DNA from: Clusia tigrina
Lineage: Eukaryota; Arthropoda; Insecta; Diptera; Clusiidae
Direction of reading: 5' to 3'
NCBI GenBank assembly: GCA_920105625.2
Contig: OV050030.1
Span: forward strand, 112,140,814 to 112,204,813
DNA: 64,000 bases
Part shown: positions 1 through 11,817 of the stretch, piece after piece
Position numbering within the stretch: position 1 is the first letter of the stretch
Layout of the letters: each line of letters opens with the position of its first letter
Program-made: the position numbers and the translations under genes
Notes under the pieces: model-generated
What the model was told of the DNA's origin: nothing
Database searches by the model: none
The model's input: the letters and a program-made list of their open reading frames with translations, nothing else

Positions 1-359
1 GTTAATGCTCATGCATCGAATTTCAGTGCATACACTGCCGTATGTGTGTATGTACATATTCGAAGTTTTGTTTTATATTACTTACCCACGACTGTCTTAT
101 TATTTCATTTTATTTTTTAATTATGTGCAATATTTATCATTATTTAAAAAAAATATTTTTCCCTACTATGCTTCGTTCGGCCACAGTGCATAATAAGCAC
201 TTTTATTACGTCAACTTTAATCGCTCGATTTTAAGTGGCATACTTCTACTGGCCTTGACTTTGAAAATCGGAGCTGTGTGTGTTATTTGATACACACACG
301 TACATGTTTACATTGTTATTTTTGTGTTTACACTTGTAAAACACTGCTAACACATGTCT
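1..359. other. AT-rich flank, no gene seen
   Basis: This stretch lies downstream of the integrase end of retrotransposon A in that element's reading direction. Neither an envelope-like frame nor a copy of the element's LTR (7509-7836) is visible here. The 3' LTR must lie left of the window or be lost. Short open frames here look random. Confidence 0.5.
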
Positions 360-3300
360 TTAGTTGTGTGGTCTAATGTGGAATAATTTCAACAAATTAT
401 TATGTAGCTTTTTATTTTTGCCCTTAATCGTTACGACCGTTGTAACTGGGCTTTTGATCTCTGCTACTACATAGGGACCTATCCACACAGGTGAGAATTT
501 GTTTCTCCTAGCCTGATTCTTCATTAGTACTTGATCACCCACATGAAAAACTACTGGGTTTAGTACCTTGTTATAGGCTTCCCTGGCCACTCGTTTAGCA
601 CATTCCTGGTTTTCTCTAACCAATTCGTGCGCTCGCTGCAACTGGTATTTTTGTACTTTATTGGGGTCATCAGCATTGTATACAGGCGCACATTTGCGCT
701 TCAAATTCGCTGGCATGTTGAAGTCAAACCCGTAGAGTGTTCTAAACGGAGTTTGCTTCGTTGATACATGCACAGTATTGTTGTGTACATGCATTGCAGT
801 GGTTAACCATTGATCCCAATTCGAGCCGTCTTCTTTGGCAAAACTGCGCAAGTACTCAGCCAGAGGTCGATGATTACGTCCCAATGAGCCATTCGCCTGT
901 GGATGATATGGTGTTATAAGCAATTTCTTGATTCCCAGCATTTTACATGTTTCTGAGAATAGTTTCGATACAAAATTTGAACCATTGTCGGTTATAAAAA
1001 CCTTAGGTGTGCTGTACCGCGCTATAATTGCATCAAAGAATACCTTGGCCACCGTACTTGCTTCAGCATTGGGTATAGCCACGCACGCCATATACTTTGA
1101 GAAATCGTCCTGGAACGTCAAAATGTATTTATTTCCCGAAACTGTCTCAGTCAAATGGCTGTTTTGGTGTGTCAGTTAACACCATTGGCATCGTTGTCAG
1201 CCTTGAACTTTTGTTGGCCTGGCATTTTGGACAGCTCTTTATATATTTTTTAATGTCCTTGAGCATACCTTTCCATCCGTATACTCGCCTAATTCTGTCA
1301 TGGGTTTTCCAGAATCCCTGGTGTCCACCTAGAGGTGAATCATGGAAACCCTTTAACACAGCCTGGATATCTTTTTTATCCTCCAGCCATTCCACACTAC
1401 TGGCTGTTTGCTCATTGGCATCGAAACCCGCATTGCTAACATCTCTTGTAGCATCAGTTTTATCCCCTTGAATTCCCTCGGCCTTCTCTTTATCTGACCG
1501 TGCTTTGGCCCTCGTTTGTACTACTGATACCTTCTGTGCCTGCGGTACTCTGCTGAGTGCATCCGCATTCAGATTCTTTTTCCCAGGTTTGTATATGATT
1601 TCAAAATCATACTCAGACAATTTGTGTCTGAACCTGGCTAGCCTAGACGTTTGGTCTTTCAAATTGGCTAGTGATCAACGGCTGGTGATCAGTATATATC
1701 TTAAATGGGCGTCCTAGCAAATATGCCCTAAAATTCTTCTAGGAATTCCTTCTCTATTATGGAGTATCTTTTCTCCGTGTCGCTAAGGGCCCTGCTTGCG
1801 AATGCTATTGGTCGGTCATTCCCGACTTCCCCTTGTGACAATACTGCCCCTAACGCTTCATTGCTAGCATCAGTGGTCAACATAAAAGTTTGCTCAAAGT
1901 CGGGGTACGCCAAAATTGGTGGCGAGCTAATTATTTCTTTTAGCCTCTCGAATGCTTGCTGACAGCTCTCTGTCCATTCGAACTTTGCCTCTTTTCGTAG
2001 CAACTTGTTAATTGGCAACGCAATTCCGGCTAGTCCTTCCACGAACTTTCTATAATAGTTCACTAGTCCTAGGAATGCTTGCACTTCTTTTCTGTTTCTT
2101 GGAACCGCTAAATTTCTAACGCATTCCACCTTGTGCGGGTCAGGCAGTGCTCCTGCCTCTGAGCAACGATGGCCTAAATAAACCGCCTCTCTCCGCAAAA
2201 ATTGACACTTCTCCGTGTTCAATTTCAAATTGTGTTCTCGTAATTTCTGGAGCACCTTGCGCAAGCGTTGCGAATGCTGCTGCAAGTTCTTCCCATAAAT
2301 TACAATATCATCGAGATACACAAAACAATCTAACCCTTGTAAGCCTGTTAGCACATGGTTCATTAGCCGTTGGAAGGTAGCCGGTACTCCTGTTAATCCA
2401 AACGGCATTCTATTGAACTCATAATGGCCTTAACCGGTGCTGAACGCGGTTTTCTGCTTATCTTGGGTATCCACCAGAACCTGGTGGTAGCCACTCGCTA
2501 AATCAAGTGTAGAAAAATATCTACTGTGTCCCAATTGATCCAGAATCTCTTCTATCCTTGGTATCGGGAACACCTGCTTGATAGTGGCGTCGTTCAATTT
2601 CCTAAAATCAACGACCATTCTCCACTTCTTCTGACCGTGAGCACCTCCCTTCTTTGGCACCAAAATTATTGGTGAATTCCAAGGCGAGATACTCGGCGAA
2701 ATAATGTTATCCTTTAACATTCCTTCCACTTGCCTATTAACCTCATCTTTGTGAGCCTGTGGCAACCTGTATTGCTTCTGGTTAATTGGTGCTTGATCCA
2801 CCCTAGTAGGTATTTCATGCTCTACCTCTGGTGTATACGTTAACTGGTCCCCTTCCAGCAAAAATATGTCATGGAATGACATACAAATGGCTTCTATTGA
2901 TGCCTTCTCTTCTGAATTTGCGCTTGGGTCTAACTTTAGTGATTCTAGCACTCTCTCCATTCTTTTCCTTATATCTACCTGCTTAATCTGATTAACCGAT
3001 CTATAATTCGGTTCTTTAAAATTATCGTAGCTAGTGAACTTAGGCCTAAAATCCTTATCCATATAGTAGTCCAATTCTGATGCATTTAGTACACAAGCGT
3101 ACACTTTACCCTTGTTAACGTGCGTTATGGTCTCTCCCATATATACGCCGTCCGCTAGCTGCTGCTTGTGCAAAACAACAGTCCTAAGTTTCGTGTTTAC
3201 ACGAATAGAAACTACTCTGGTTGACCTTGCGTTCACTACCTCCATACAATTCTTAACCCTATTCACGGTTCCTTCCTGCCATGACTTCAATGGGAGAGTA

Positions 3301-4126
3301 AGGATTCTATTCTTATTATCATCATAAAATGATAACTGTTTCTCCAGCGCATCCAGTATGGTGCGGCCCCAGAGATTATCGCGCCCAATTATCCCATCGG
3401 CCGGGATACCTTCCCTATCCAATTCAACTGCGTGCACTCTAAAACTCATTTCCTTAACTTTACTGTGCCCTATTTTAAGTGACCCCAGTGTTCTGATGCA
3501 ACCTCCGAACGCTCCATTAAGCGTTCTTACATCTTTTGGGTTAATAACTAGTCCTTTCCGTAAAGCACTAGATTTTACGAGGCTAGTATCCGCCCCTGAA
3601 TCTACCAAAAGCACTAGCTTTCCACTAGCTGCCTCCTTGCAGGGTATCTCGATGAAAGCATCTCCTACCCTGCTCACAACGAAACAACGCCCTTTTGACT
3701 CCAAAATGGACGCGTATCTACTTCCTAACTCTTCCAATTTTCTCCTCCAAGCACCACAGTTATCCCTTACAATCCTACACTCTCTCAAAATTACCGCTAA
3801 TACCTTAACTATACATCCTCGTACCACGTACGCGGCGATTGGCCTATACTCTCTAATCTTATTGAAACTTAATCTAAGTGCTAGAATCATCACAGTTACC
3901 CAAATCAATACGCAATCAAAAATCTTCTCCCGGAGAGACTCTGGCTCCTCCGTAACTTGAACCATTGTTCTTACGTTACTCGGTACGTGGTATTGGAGAG
4001 CCTCTTGCTCCTCCTTTTCCTGGACTGTACTTCCTACATTACCAGTCACACGTACCTTCGGCCTATCTGTTGCTCCCTGTCTTTTGGCTTTCCAGTCTAT
4101 TGGCCTCGACTGGGCCGCTGGAAGTT
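360..4126 (-). pseudogene. pol: pol of element A: protease, RT, RNase H, integrase; broken
   Basis: The segment 4049-2430 holds the aspartic protease (LVDSGADTSLV) and the start of RT (VDFRKLND, FSTLDLASGYHQ). TAA at 2430-2432 interrupts RT within the same frame, which continues at 2408-1728 with MPFGLTGVPATF and the catalytic YLDD, then the RNase H start LTTDASNEALGA. Two frame breaks near 1728-1662 disrupt RNase H. The segment 1662-1147 has the integrase zinc-binding part (HxnH, CPKCQ). The catalytic core (1154-360) keeps both aspartates (QDDFSKY, ITDNGSNF), but the expected glutamate is glycine in PQANGSLGRNH. About ten residues are missing near 1150. It would copy and insert the element; as it stands it cannot. 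Confidence 0.9.
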
Positions 4127-6376
4127 TCCCTGGTTCCTCTGTTGGAACTGTCTATCCCTGCATTCCGCAGCACGATGCCCCATCCGTCCACATGAGAAGC
4201 ATTTCAACCCCTGTTGGGTGTTGCCTAACCTTTGTCCTCCTCTAGTATCCCAGTTTGGCCGCTGTTGACCATTCCCAGTGCTGAAAGGATTTCTTCCTTG
4301 GTTAATCCCTTCCGTTGAGCCGACTCGAGGACCACTACCCCTGTTGTCCCTTAAGGTTGGATCTGGGCGCCTCGTAGCTGGCTGCCTTCTACTTTGATCC
4401 CATTTATTGTCTAATTGACACTGCCTACTTGCCTCATGACCATATGTTTGGCACTCCATACAATAGGGCGTATTCTTGCGTGTAATGCATTCATCCCTTG
4501 TATGTCCCGACTTATGGCAGAATGAACATGTGGGAGCCTTCTGTACAACCCCCCTGTGCGGATTTCTCTGATACGCGGCTCTGCTGTCGGAGATTCCGGG
4601 ATTATATGCTCCTCTGTATACGTTTGGGACGAAATTATTTCCTTCTCTATCCATGACAGCGGCAGTTAAATTGTCCTGTCTATTTTCCAACATATGTATC
4701 TCCCCCAATCCGGCCGTACTCCGTTCCACAAGGACTTGCGCTCGAATTGCTTCTTATACCAATTCCTCCAGATTTCCTGTTTTGCTATTCAGCATATGAA
4801 TTTTAAGAGCGGAATTGCGGAGCCCCACTACGAAAGTCGTTAACACTGACTTGTCAACTTCGTACAATAAAGCGGTATCACCAACGCCATCGTACTTATT
4901 TTTGACTACTTCTTGGGCCAACATCCGAAGTGACTCCAAACGCCTGGCAAACGCGCGAATGTCTTCCCCTGCCAGTTGTTTCCCGATTCTAATCTCCTGG
5001 GATATATCTTCCAGAGTTCTCTCCTTAAGATAAGTTTTCTTCAAAAGGCCGTAAAGTTCATTGAATTGTTTTGGCAGCACAAGGTTGTACGCATCTCCAA
5101 ATAACCTTTGCTTAACACAGTCAAAGAAGTCCTGCAGCTCATCGGGGCCTATGCTCCGCTTTGCAAGTTCACAACCTTGAATGAACCTACTGAGTTCCGA
5201 CCGTAAATCTTCTGAAACAGCACCAGTAAACACAGGTACTAGCCTGGACACGGTCTTGGAGATATCCTCGATACCCATTTTACGTATTTTTGTTTTACTT
5301 ATGACCGGTAAAACTTGAGCGCTATCTTTGTGGGTGGTTCCTAGATTCACTTCTCCCGGATCTGAGAGGTAATTGACCAATGACGGACTCAAACTGATTA
5401 GTCTTCGATCGTTTGTTCGTACAGGCGAAATACTGTCCACAATATTGGGCCTTTGCTGCACCGTTACTGCTTCTGGATCGTTTGGTGGATATACCTGATT
5501 TTTATTATTTATCGGACTTTCCGGAGAAAATGGCTCGACACCGATTTCCGATGCGTCAAATAAAAATCCCGCTTCACTTTCTCCAGTCAATACTAATCTA
5601 GGCTTTACCACACGACCTATCCCGTCCGGAGTTAAATACTCCGGCCAGCGAACTTCAGGAGGCAATGTCAACACTGTCTGTGTAAATCCAGCCGATGCTG
5701 ATTTTGATCTCTCCTTTCTATGTGGGTTGCTATTGGTCGCCCGTCCTCTTTTCAATCCTGCACACTCCTTTTCCAACAGCGTTGCTGCTTCCTCTGTTTC
5801 CGTCAATCTCTGAGAAAGTTCCTTTACCTTATTCTCAAGATACTCTTTTTGTGCTCTCAAATCTTCTGTTTTCTCATGAAATTTGAACAACTTTTCTTCT
5901 GTCCTTTTTTGGATTGCCGTCAAGGCTTGATCCGCTACTTCTGATGGTGACGCAGCTCCTCCGGCATTCGCCTGCTTCCACAATATTTTCCCAGTAAACA
6001 GTTTCACCTCTGACTGTATTGATTTTAATCTGTTCCTTACTTCCTCGTCTGGCGAAACCAAACTCACTGTTTGTTGCCCCAGTCCTTCTAATTCAGAACT
6101 AAATGTATCTGCCCATTCGTTGACCAGACTATTTATGTAGTCTGCGTATTTTTCCGCAAAATATTTTCCCTTGCCGTACTCAACTGCGTGAGGCAACAAC
6201 AGTCCGTGATTATTGTTTAACTCTCTCCCCAGATCTTGCAACTGTGTTATTCGCTTGCGATAATACACGTTGTCCTTACGTAACTTGCCGTCTTTCTTAA
6301 AGTTACGGACCAGCTTTTCAATCGTTTCGCCAATTTGTTCCTGTCTCAGCAGTAATCCTTGCGCTTCCTTCGTCAT
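4097..6376 (-). pseudogene. gag: gag of element A with one in-frame stop
   Basis: The frame is open from 6409, but the first codon there is TTG; the first ATG is at 6376. The frame runs to a TAG at 4097-4099 and is interrupted once, by TAA at 4754-4756 just after the residues LEELV. Without that stop it would be about 760 residues. The N-terminal ~140 residues are charged and helical in character (a likely coiled coil). The C-terminal part carries three nucleocapsid zinc knuckles: CSFCHKSGHTRDEC, CMECQTYGHEASRQC (one residue longer before the last Cys) and CFSCGRMGHRAAEC. It would package element RNA into cytoplasmic particles. Pol overlaps its end in the -1 frame. Confidence 0.85.
4124..4130 (-). 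promoter_or_regulatory. Candidate -1 ribosomal frameshift heptamer (GGGAAAC)
   Basis: On the minus strand the gag frame reads G GGA AAC, an X XXY YYZ slippery heptamer in exactly the right phase, nine codons before the gag TAG at 4097-4099. The pol frame is -1 relative to gag and is open across this overlap. Site, phase and overlap agree, so this is the likely gag-pol shift site. A downstream stimulatory RNA structure was not computed. Confidence 0.7.
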
Positions 6377-7485
6377 ATCCCAAATGCCAGAACAGATGTC
6401 GTATCCCAATTACAAATAAAAATCCAATATTTGTTAAAACTTGTTACAATATTTTATTCGATCTTACTTAATGATTCAAACCAGAGTTATTTAAAAAAAA
6501 AAAACATTCCACCGTAAATTCTATCTTTATACACATATTCTGCTATACTTGTTTTCCATCATGAAGTTCCGCTGTCTACCGGCGTCCATTAAGTCCTTCC
6601 ATCAAAGCAAATTGGTCCTTGACTTCTTCACAAATACTCCTTGTTTTCCACTCACCATCTTTAAAACTCCCAAAAATCCATAGAAAAGGCCATATGTTTG
6701 TAAAAACCGAAATTTAATTTACCGGCAAAAGTGTCTTGATTCATTCCCGGAAGTTTGAATCCGTATTTAAAAATAAACCCGTAACGTATGCGCCACATAA
6801 TAGTAGCATTTAAATGTTTTCTTCAACATTGCTACGCAAATCGTAGTTTCCGAACTTCAAAAACTTTGATGCAACAACACGTGTTGTCTGCACCTCTTCA
6901 CCTAATACCCTAAACTCAAAATGCCAAATATTTAAATCAATCTTTATTTTGATTTCAAAACAATATAAATTGAATCGTATAAATGTCCCTGCCGACAAAC
7001 AAACACAAATCCCCTATCATAACTGTACGAACCGTACGTACCGTGGCACGTTCTTTCCGAACCAAACCAACCGGTATACACAAGTTCGCAATTCAATAAC
7101 GCAAAATCCGTGAATAAACAGACACGTCCCACATTCCCCGAGAATGCTGAAACAAAATGTATTAAAAAGTATGAGCCTAATCTCAGTGGAACAACCCTAT
7201 ACAACCTGACCGTAAGTAGAAAGGTTTCTTTTGAATCGACCTATTGTCACCTAACCGCAGCGGCTAATCAACCCCAATGCAGCTTCTTCTGCATGACCGG
7301 CGCAAAAGCGCCCACACGGTCACCGAAGAATCGTCGACAAAATTCACTTAGATACTAGAATGTCCTACCATACACATACTCACCATTTTCGTTCCCTCCA
7401 TTGCCCTCCTTTGGGATGGTTATCCTGATGGTTTCCTATTGGTGGATTCCCGCGTAGGAGTGCTCTTTTCCTGGCACTCGACGTT
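6377..7485 (-). other. Leader of element A
   Basis: About 1.1 kb between the primer site and the first gag ATG. Short frames on the minus strand (for example 6944-7204) show no recognisable domain. The region is AT-rich and probably untranslated. Confidence 0.5.
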
Positions 7486-7505
7486 GGATCCTACCGGCTG
7501 CGCCA
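7486..7505 (-). promoter_or_regulatory. Primer-binding site of element A, tRNA-Ser-like
   Basis: The minus strand reads TGGCGCAGCCGGTAGGATCC, directly inside the LTR after a three-base spacer. TGGCGCA followed by this stem-like sequence is the complement expected for a serine tRNA 3' end, as used by the 17.6/297 group of fly elements. The tRNA assignment is from memory of the family and was not searched. Confidence 0.7.
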
Positions 7506-7508
7506 AAA

Positions 7509-7836
7509 TGTTGGGGATCTCGAGTCCTTGCCTGACTGGGGACGTCCTGTCGCAGTTCTTCCGGGCGCGTGGCTGCAAAATCAAAAGCCCTAACGTAGAA
7601 TACAAACACTTTTCACCTTTCAGTTTTAAAACACAAGAGAGCTTTATTCTTAAAATGCTAGTTCTTATATACTATTTACCAATAAACATTTCAGTCTACG
7701 TCTTGACTTTTCTGGTGTTCCAGTTACGCAATTGTTATTTGGTGTCAGTTGCTCAAGCCCACTGACCTACTGCAAGTAAAAATGTCGTCGGTGCATTCTA
7801 AATGCCCCTCGTCAGCTTTACTGCGGAACTGTGACA
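7509..7836 (-). repeat. 5' LTR of element A (328 bp)
   Basis: Boundaries are inferred from the TG...CA ends (minus strand begins TGTCACAG and ends CCCCAACA) and from a primer-binding site three bases further in. It contains TATATAAG (7664-7671, minus) and AATAAA (7643-7648, minus) as candidate promoter and polyadenylation signals. No second copy is in the window, so ends cannot be confirmed by comparison. Confidence 0.75.
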
Positions 7837-7983
7837 CCCTAAAAGCTTACATCATAATTAATGAATAATTACTGTTCATTTACAATATTTGCACCCTAAA
7901 AATATGTGCGTTCTTAATGAATTTAATAGGAGCCGTTGCTGTGAGTCAACTACGCGTAGGTAGCTTGATTCTAACTCACAACA

Positions 7984-10862
7984 CCATGAAGAACATTTGT
8001 AATTATAAGGAACAGTTTTGTTTATGTTGTACCTCTTTTTCATTTTCTTTGAGTTCGGCTTCTTTCTCTTTTACTCGTTGTACAAACAAACGTCCGTCTG
8101 TAGCCTAGACCTTAAAACAGAATGTGATATAAACATAGAATTCATCAATATGAAAAACATCTCCACAAAGATAAAATGTATTATTGCGTTATATAGAAAG
8201 AATATAGCCATTGTTTAATTCGCAACCGCATGTTTCTAGGTCTTGTGTTTCGGAATGTCAGTCTAATCCTAGTTGAGCTCTTTACTGGTTTTTTATTTAA
8301 ATTGTTTATTTAATACAATTCAGTGATTCGAACCAAAAACTCACTTTCGTAACAATATATTACGACATTTCTCTCCTTGAAAAACCGGCCATGGTTCACA
8401 TTGATATAAATATTAAAATTTTTCGTTTCTAGGTTACAATAATATAGCTACATTCCATGAAGAACATTTGTAATTATAAGGAACAGTTTTGTTTATGTTG
8501 TACCTCTTTTTCATTTTCTTTGAGTTCGGCTTCTTTCTCTTTTACTCGTTGTACAAACAAACGTCCGTCTGTAGCCTAGACCTTAAAACAGAATGTGATA
8601 TAAACATAGAATTCATCAATATGAAAAACATCTCCACAAAGATAATATTTATTATTGCGTTATATGGAAACAATATAGCCATTGTTTAATTCGCAGCCAC
8701 ATGTTTCTAAGTCTAGGGTATCTGAATGTCAGTCTAATCCTAGTTGAGCTCTTTGCTGGTTTTTTACTTAAATTGTTTTATTTAATACAATCTAGTGATT
8801 CGAACCAAAAACTCACTTTCGTAACAATATATTACGACATTTCAATCCTTGAAAACCGGCCATGGTTCACATTGATATACAAATTAAAATGTTTCGTTTC
8901 TGGGTTACAATAATATAGCTACATTCCATGAAGAACATTTGTAATTATAAGGAACAGTTTTGTTTATGTTGTACCTCTTTTTCATTTTCTTTGAGTTCGG
9001 CTTCTTTCTCTTTTACTCGTTGTACAAACAAACGTCCGTCTGTAGCCTAGACCTTAAGACAGAATGTGATATAAACATAAGAATTCATCAATATGAAAAA
9101 CATCTCCACAAAGATAATATTAATTATTGCGTTATATGGAAACAATATAGCCATTGTTTAATTCGCAACCACATGCTTCTAGGTCTAGGGTATCGGAATG
9201 TCAGCCTAATCCTAGTTGAGATCTTTACTGGTTTTTTATTTAAATTGTTTTATTTAATACAATTCAGTGATTCGAACCAAAAACTCACTTTCGTAACAAT
9301 ATATTACGACATTTCTCTCCTTGAAAAACCGGTCATGGTTCACATTGATATAAATATTAAAATTTTTCGTTTCTAGGTTACAATAATATAGCTACATTCC
9401 ATGAAGAACATTTGTAATTATAAGGAACAGTTTTGTTTATGTTGTACCTCTTTTTCATTTTCTTTGAGTTCGGCTTCTTTCTCTTTTACTCGTTGTACAA
9501 ACAAACGTCCGTCTGTAGCCTAGACCTTAAAACAGAATGTGATATAAACATAGAATTCATCAATATGAAAAACATCTCCACAAAGATAAAATTTATTATT
9601 GCGTTATATAGAAACAATATAGCCATTGCTTAATTCGCAACCACATGTTTCTAGGTCTAGGGTATCGGAATGTCAGTCTAATCCTAGTTGAGCTCTTTAC
9701 TGGTTTTTTATTTAAATTGTTTTATTTAATACAATCCAGTGATTCGAACCAAAAACTCACTTTCGTAACAATATATTACGACATTTCTCTCCTCGAAAAC
9801 CCGGCCATGGTTCACATTGATATACAAATTAAAATTTTTCGTTTCTAGGTTACAATAATATAGCTACATTCCATGAAGAATATTTGTAATTATAAGGAAC
9901 AGTTTTGTTTATGTTGTACCTCTTTTTCATTTTCTTTGAGTTCGGCTTCTTTCTCTTTTACTCGTTGTACAAACAAACGTCCGTCTGTAGCCTAGACCTT
10001 AAGACAGAATGTGATATAAACACAAGAATTCATCAATATGAAAAACATCTCCACAAAGATAATATTAATTATTGCGTTATATGGAAACAACATAGCCATT
10101 GTTTAATTCGCAACCACATGTTTCTAGGTCTAGGGTATCGGAATGTCAGTCTAATCCTAGTTGAGCTCTTTACTGGTTTTTTATTTAAATTGTTTTATTT
10201 AATACAATCCAGTGATTCGAGCCAAAAACTCACTTTCGTAACAATATATTACGACATTTCTCTCCTCGAAAACCCGGCCATGGTTCACATTGATATACAA
10301 ATTAAAATTTTTCGTTTCTAGGTTACAATAATATAGCTACATTCCATGAAGAACATTTGTAATTATAAGGAAGAGTTTTGTTTATGTTGTACCTCTTTTT
10401 CATTTTCTTTGAGTTCGGCTTCTTTCTCTTTTACTCGTTGTACAAACAAACGTCCGTCTGTAGCCTAGACCTTAAAACAGAATGTGATATAAACATAGAA
10501 TTCATCAATATGAAAAACATCTCCACAAAGATAAAATTTATTATTGCGTTATATAGAAACAATATAGCCATTGTTTAATTCGCAACCACATGTTTCTAGG
10601 TCTAGGGTATCGGAATGTCAGTCTAATCCTAGTTGAGCTCTTTACTGGTTTTTTTTTTAAATTGTTTTATTTAATACAATCCAGTGATTCGAACCAAAAA
10701 CTCACTTTCGTAACAATATATTACGACATTTCTCTCCTCGAAAACCCGGCCATGGTTCACATTGATATACAAATTAAAATGTTTCGTTTCTGGGTTACAA
10801 TAATATAGCTACATTCCATGAAGAACATTTGTAATTATAAGGAACAGTTTTGTTTATGTTGT
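7984..10862 (-). repeat. Tandem array of a ~472 bp septin-derived unit, six copies plus a partial
   Basis: Taking TTCCATGAAGAACATTTG as a phase marker, copies start near 7984, 8454, 8925, 9397, 9869 and 10342. A seventh runs into the septin pseudogene. Each unit carries septin intron-4 sequence and, on the minus strand, the last ~19 codons of septin exon 4 ([18 protein letters not shown]) followed by the authentic GTACAA donor. The parental sequence is in the working gene at 20575-21071. Units lack the exon-4 acceptor, so they should not splice in. Copies are very similar by eye. Copies 3 and 5 share one set of variants, copies 4 and 6 another, implying duplication as dimers. Orientation matches the gene ~10 kb away. 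Confidence 0.9.
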
Positions 10863-11322
10863 ACCTCTTTTTCATTTTCTTTGAGTTCGGCTTCTTTCTC
10901 TTTTACTCATTGCACAAACATTTGACGAACTTCTTCTTTTGCTTGTAACTCGGCCAAGTTATTTGATCGTTTAGTTTCAAAAATCCTCTGAAATGCAATC
11001 TAGAAATGATTATCATACAGTAACAAAATAGTCGGATTGAAATTATTTATACTTACTGGTTTGTGTTTTTACTAGCCCATCTGTTCGAGACGTTTTTGTC
11101 GTTAAAGATCATAATGACGAGAATGTGTTTTCTCACGCATATCTTCCATATTAGTACGGATGAACATTTCACGTAGTTTAACAAAATCGCAATGTATCTC
11201 GTTTTCTACTCTGACTGTACCCCATGGATACTGCCGAGCTATAATCAACTTATTGCCTTTATTTTAATAAACTCGGTACTGCCAACCACCGCAAAAGGAG
11301 CATGTGAATTTATGTTTGTATT
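10863..11322 (-). pseudogene. Partial septin pseudogene (exon 4 and 3' half of exon 3)
   Basis: The sequence parallels 21011-21475 of the septin gene on the same strand. Exon 4, the short intron and the GTAAGT donor of exon 3 are all recognisable, so it is a genomic duplicate, not a retrocopy. It is broken by a TGA replacing the Arg codon after FVQ in exon 4, loss of one Glu codon, a ~14 bp deletion just inside exon 3, and a TAA replacing the Arg codon of YELYR. Similarity stops abruptly at ~11322. The tandem array is fused to its exon-4 side. Confidence 0.9.
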
Positions 11323-11600
11323 GCGACTGAATGGCCTCTGCAGGGTCAGGAATTACTAAAATATCTTGGATTGAACTTGTCTGATATCCGCCTTCCGCAA
11401 AAAATCGCAAATTGCGTTTAGCTTACTAATAGGAGCGATACCAAACTCCTCCCTCGTTGTGACCAATTCCAACAAATATACTAAAGCTGTTTTATTTACC
11501 CGATAATATCTCTCCAATCTAAATTGAATATTTTAAAGACAATTACACAAATTTTATACAAGTTCGAACCTACAGCGACTGCGGTAATTCCACGGGAATT
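11323..11600 (-). pseudogene. Harbinger (HARBI1-like) transposase relic
   Basis: Minus-strand reading gives RLERYYRVNKTALVYLLEL and, after a frame change, FFAEGGYQTS. These resemble the N-terminal part of HARBI1/PIF-Harbinger transposases (the YRVNK...FAEGGYQ region before the DDE domain). Only this piece is present, with stops and shifts; no inverted repeats were identified. The assignment rests on short motifs. Confidence 0.5.
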
Positions 11601-11817
11601 GTGGAGCCTTTTATCCTATCCTTATTGCCTCAACTACTTCTTCATTCAAAAGTCGTCTGAGTTCAGTGCTCACATTTAGGCATTTTTAGACTTAATTTTT
11701 TTTTATATTAATAACTTTTATTTTTCACAAAATCACAAAAGGGAAATATCAAAAACTACTAAGCAGCTGATTCGTACAATAGAGCTTCGTTAAAAAATTA
11801 TTTAGTTTGCTGGTGAA

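Larger units (their letters stand above)
360..7836 (-). mobile_element. Ty3/gypsy LTR retrotransposon A, degenerate, 3' end outside window
   Basis: Read on the minus strand the order is LTR (7836-7509), primer-binding site, ~1.1 kb leader, gag with zinc knuckles, then protease, reverse transcriptase, RNase H and integrase. That order is diagnostic of Ty3/gypsy (Metaviridae). The copy is dead: an in-frame TAA in gag (4754-4756), a TAA in RT (2430-2432), frame breaks in RNase H (about 1660-1730), a deletion plus frameshift between the zinc-binding and catalytic parts of integrase (about 1150), and a lost integrase glutamate. No second LTR or env frame is seen in the window. Clade assignment is uncertain; the gag knuckles and DSGA protease would fit a 412/mdg1-like or related lineage. 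Confidence 0.9.

Noticed and set aside
1..359. Search for the 3' LTR of element A
   Set aside because: No similarity to 7509-7836 was seen, so the element's other end is not claimed within the window.
3358..3960. 200-codon plus-strand frame
   Set aside because: Lies opposite the protease-RT coding strand of element A and has no domain; a shadow frame. The same applies to 36352-37227 and 35486-36025.
8018..10808. Repeated plus-strand frames beginning [16 protein letters not shown], resembling a family of small membrane proteins
   Set aside because: They are the antisense of the Lys/Glu-rich septin coiled-coil exon in each array unit. Reversing such codons gives Phe/Leu. The parental exon is clearly coding on the minus strand.
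7984..10862. CRISPR-like repeat array
   Set aside because: Units are ~472 bp, lack short repeats with unique spacers, and derive from a fly gene in a eukaryotic context.
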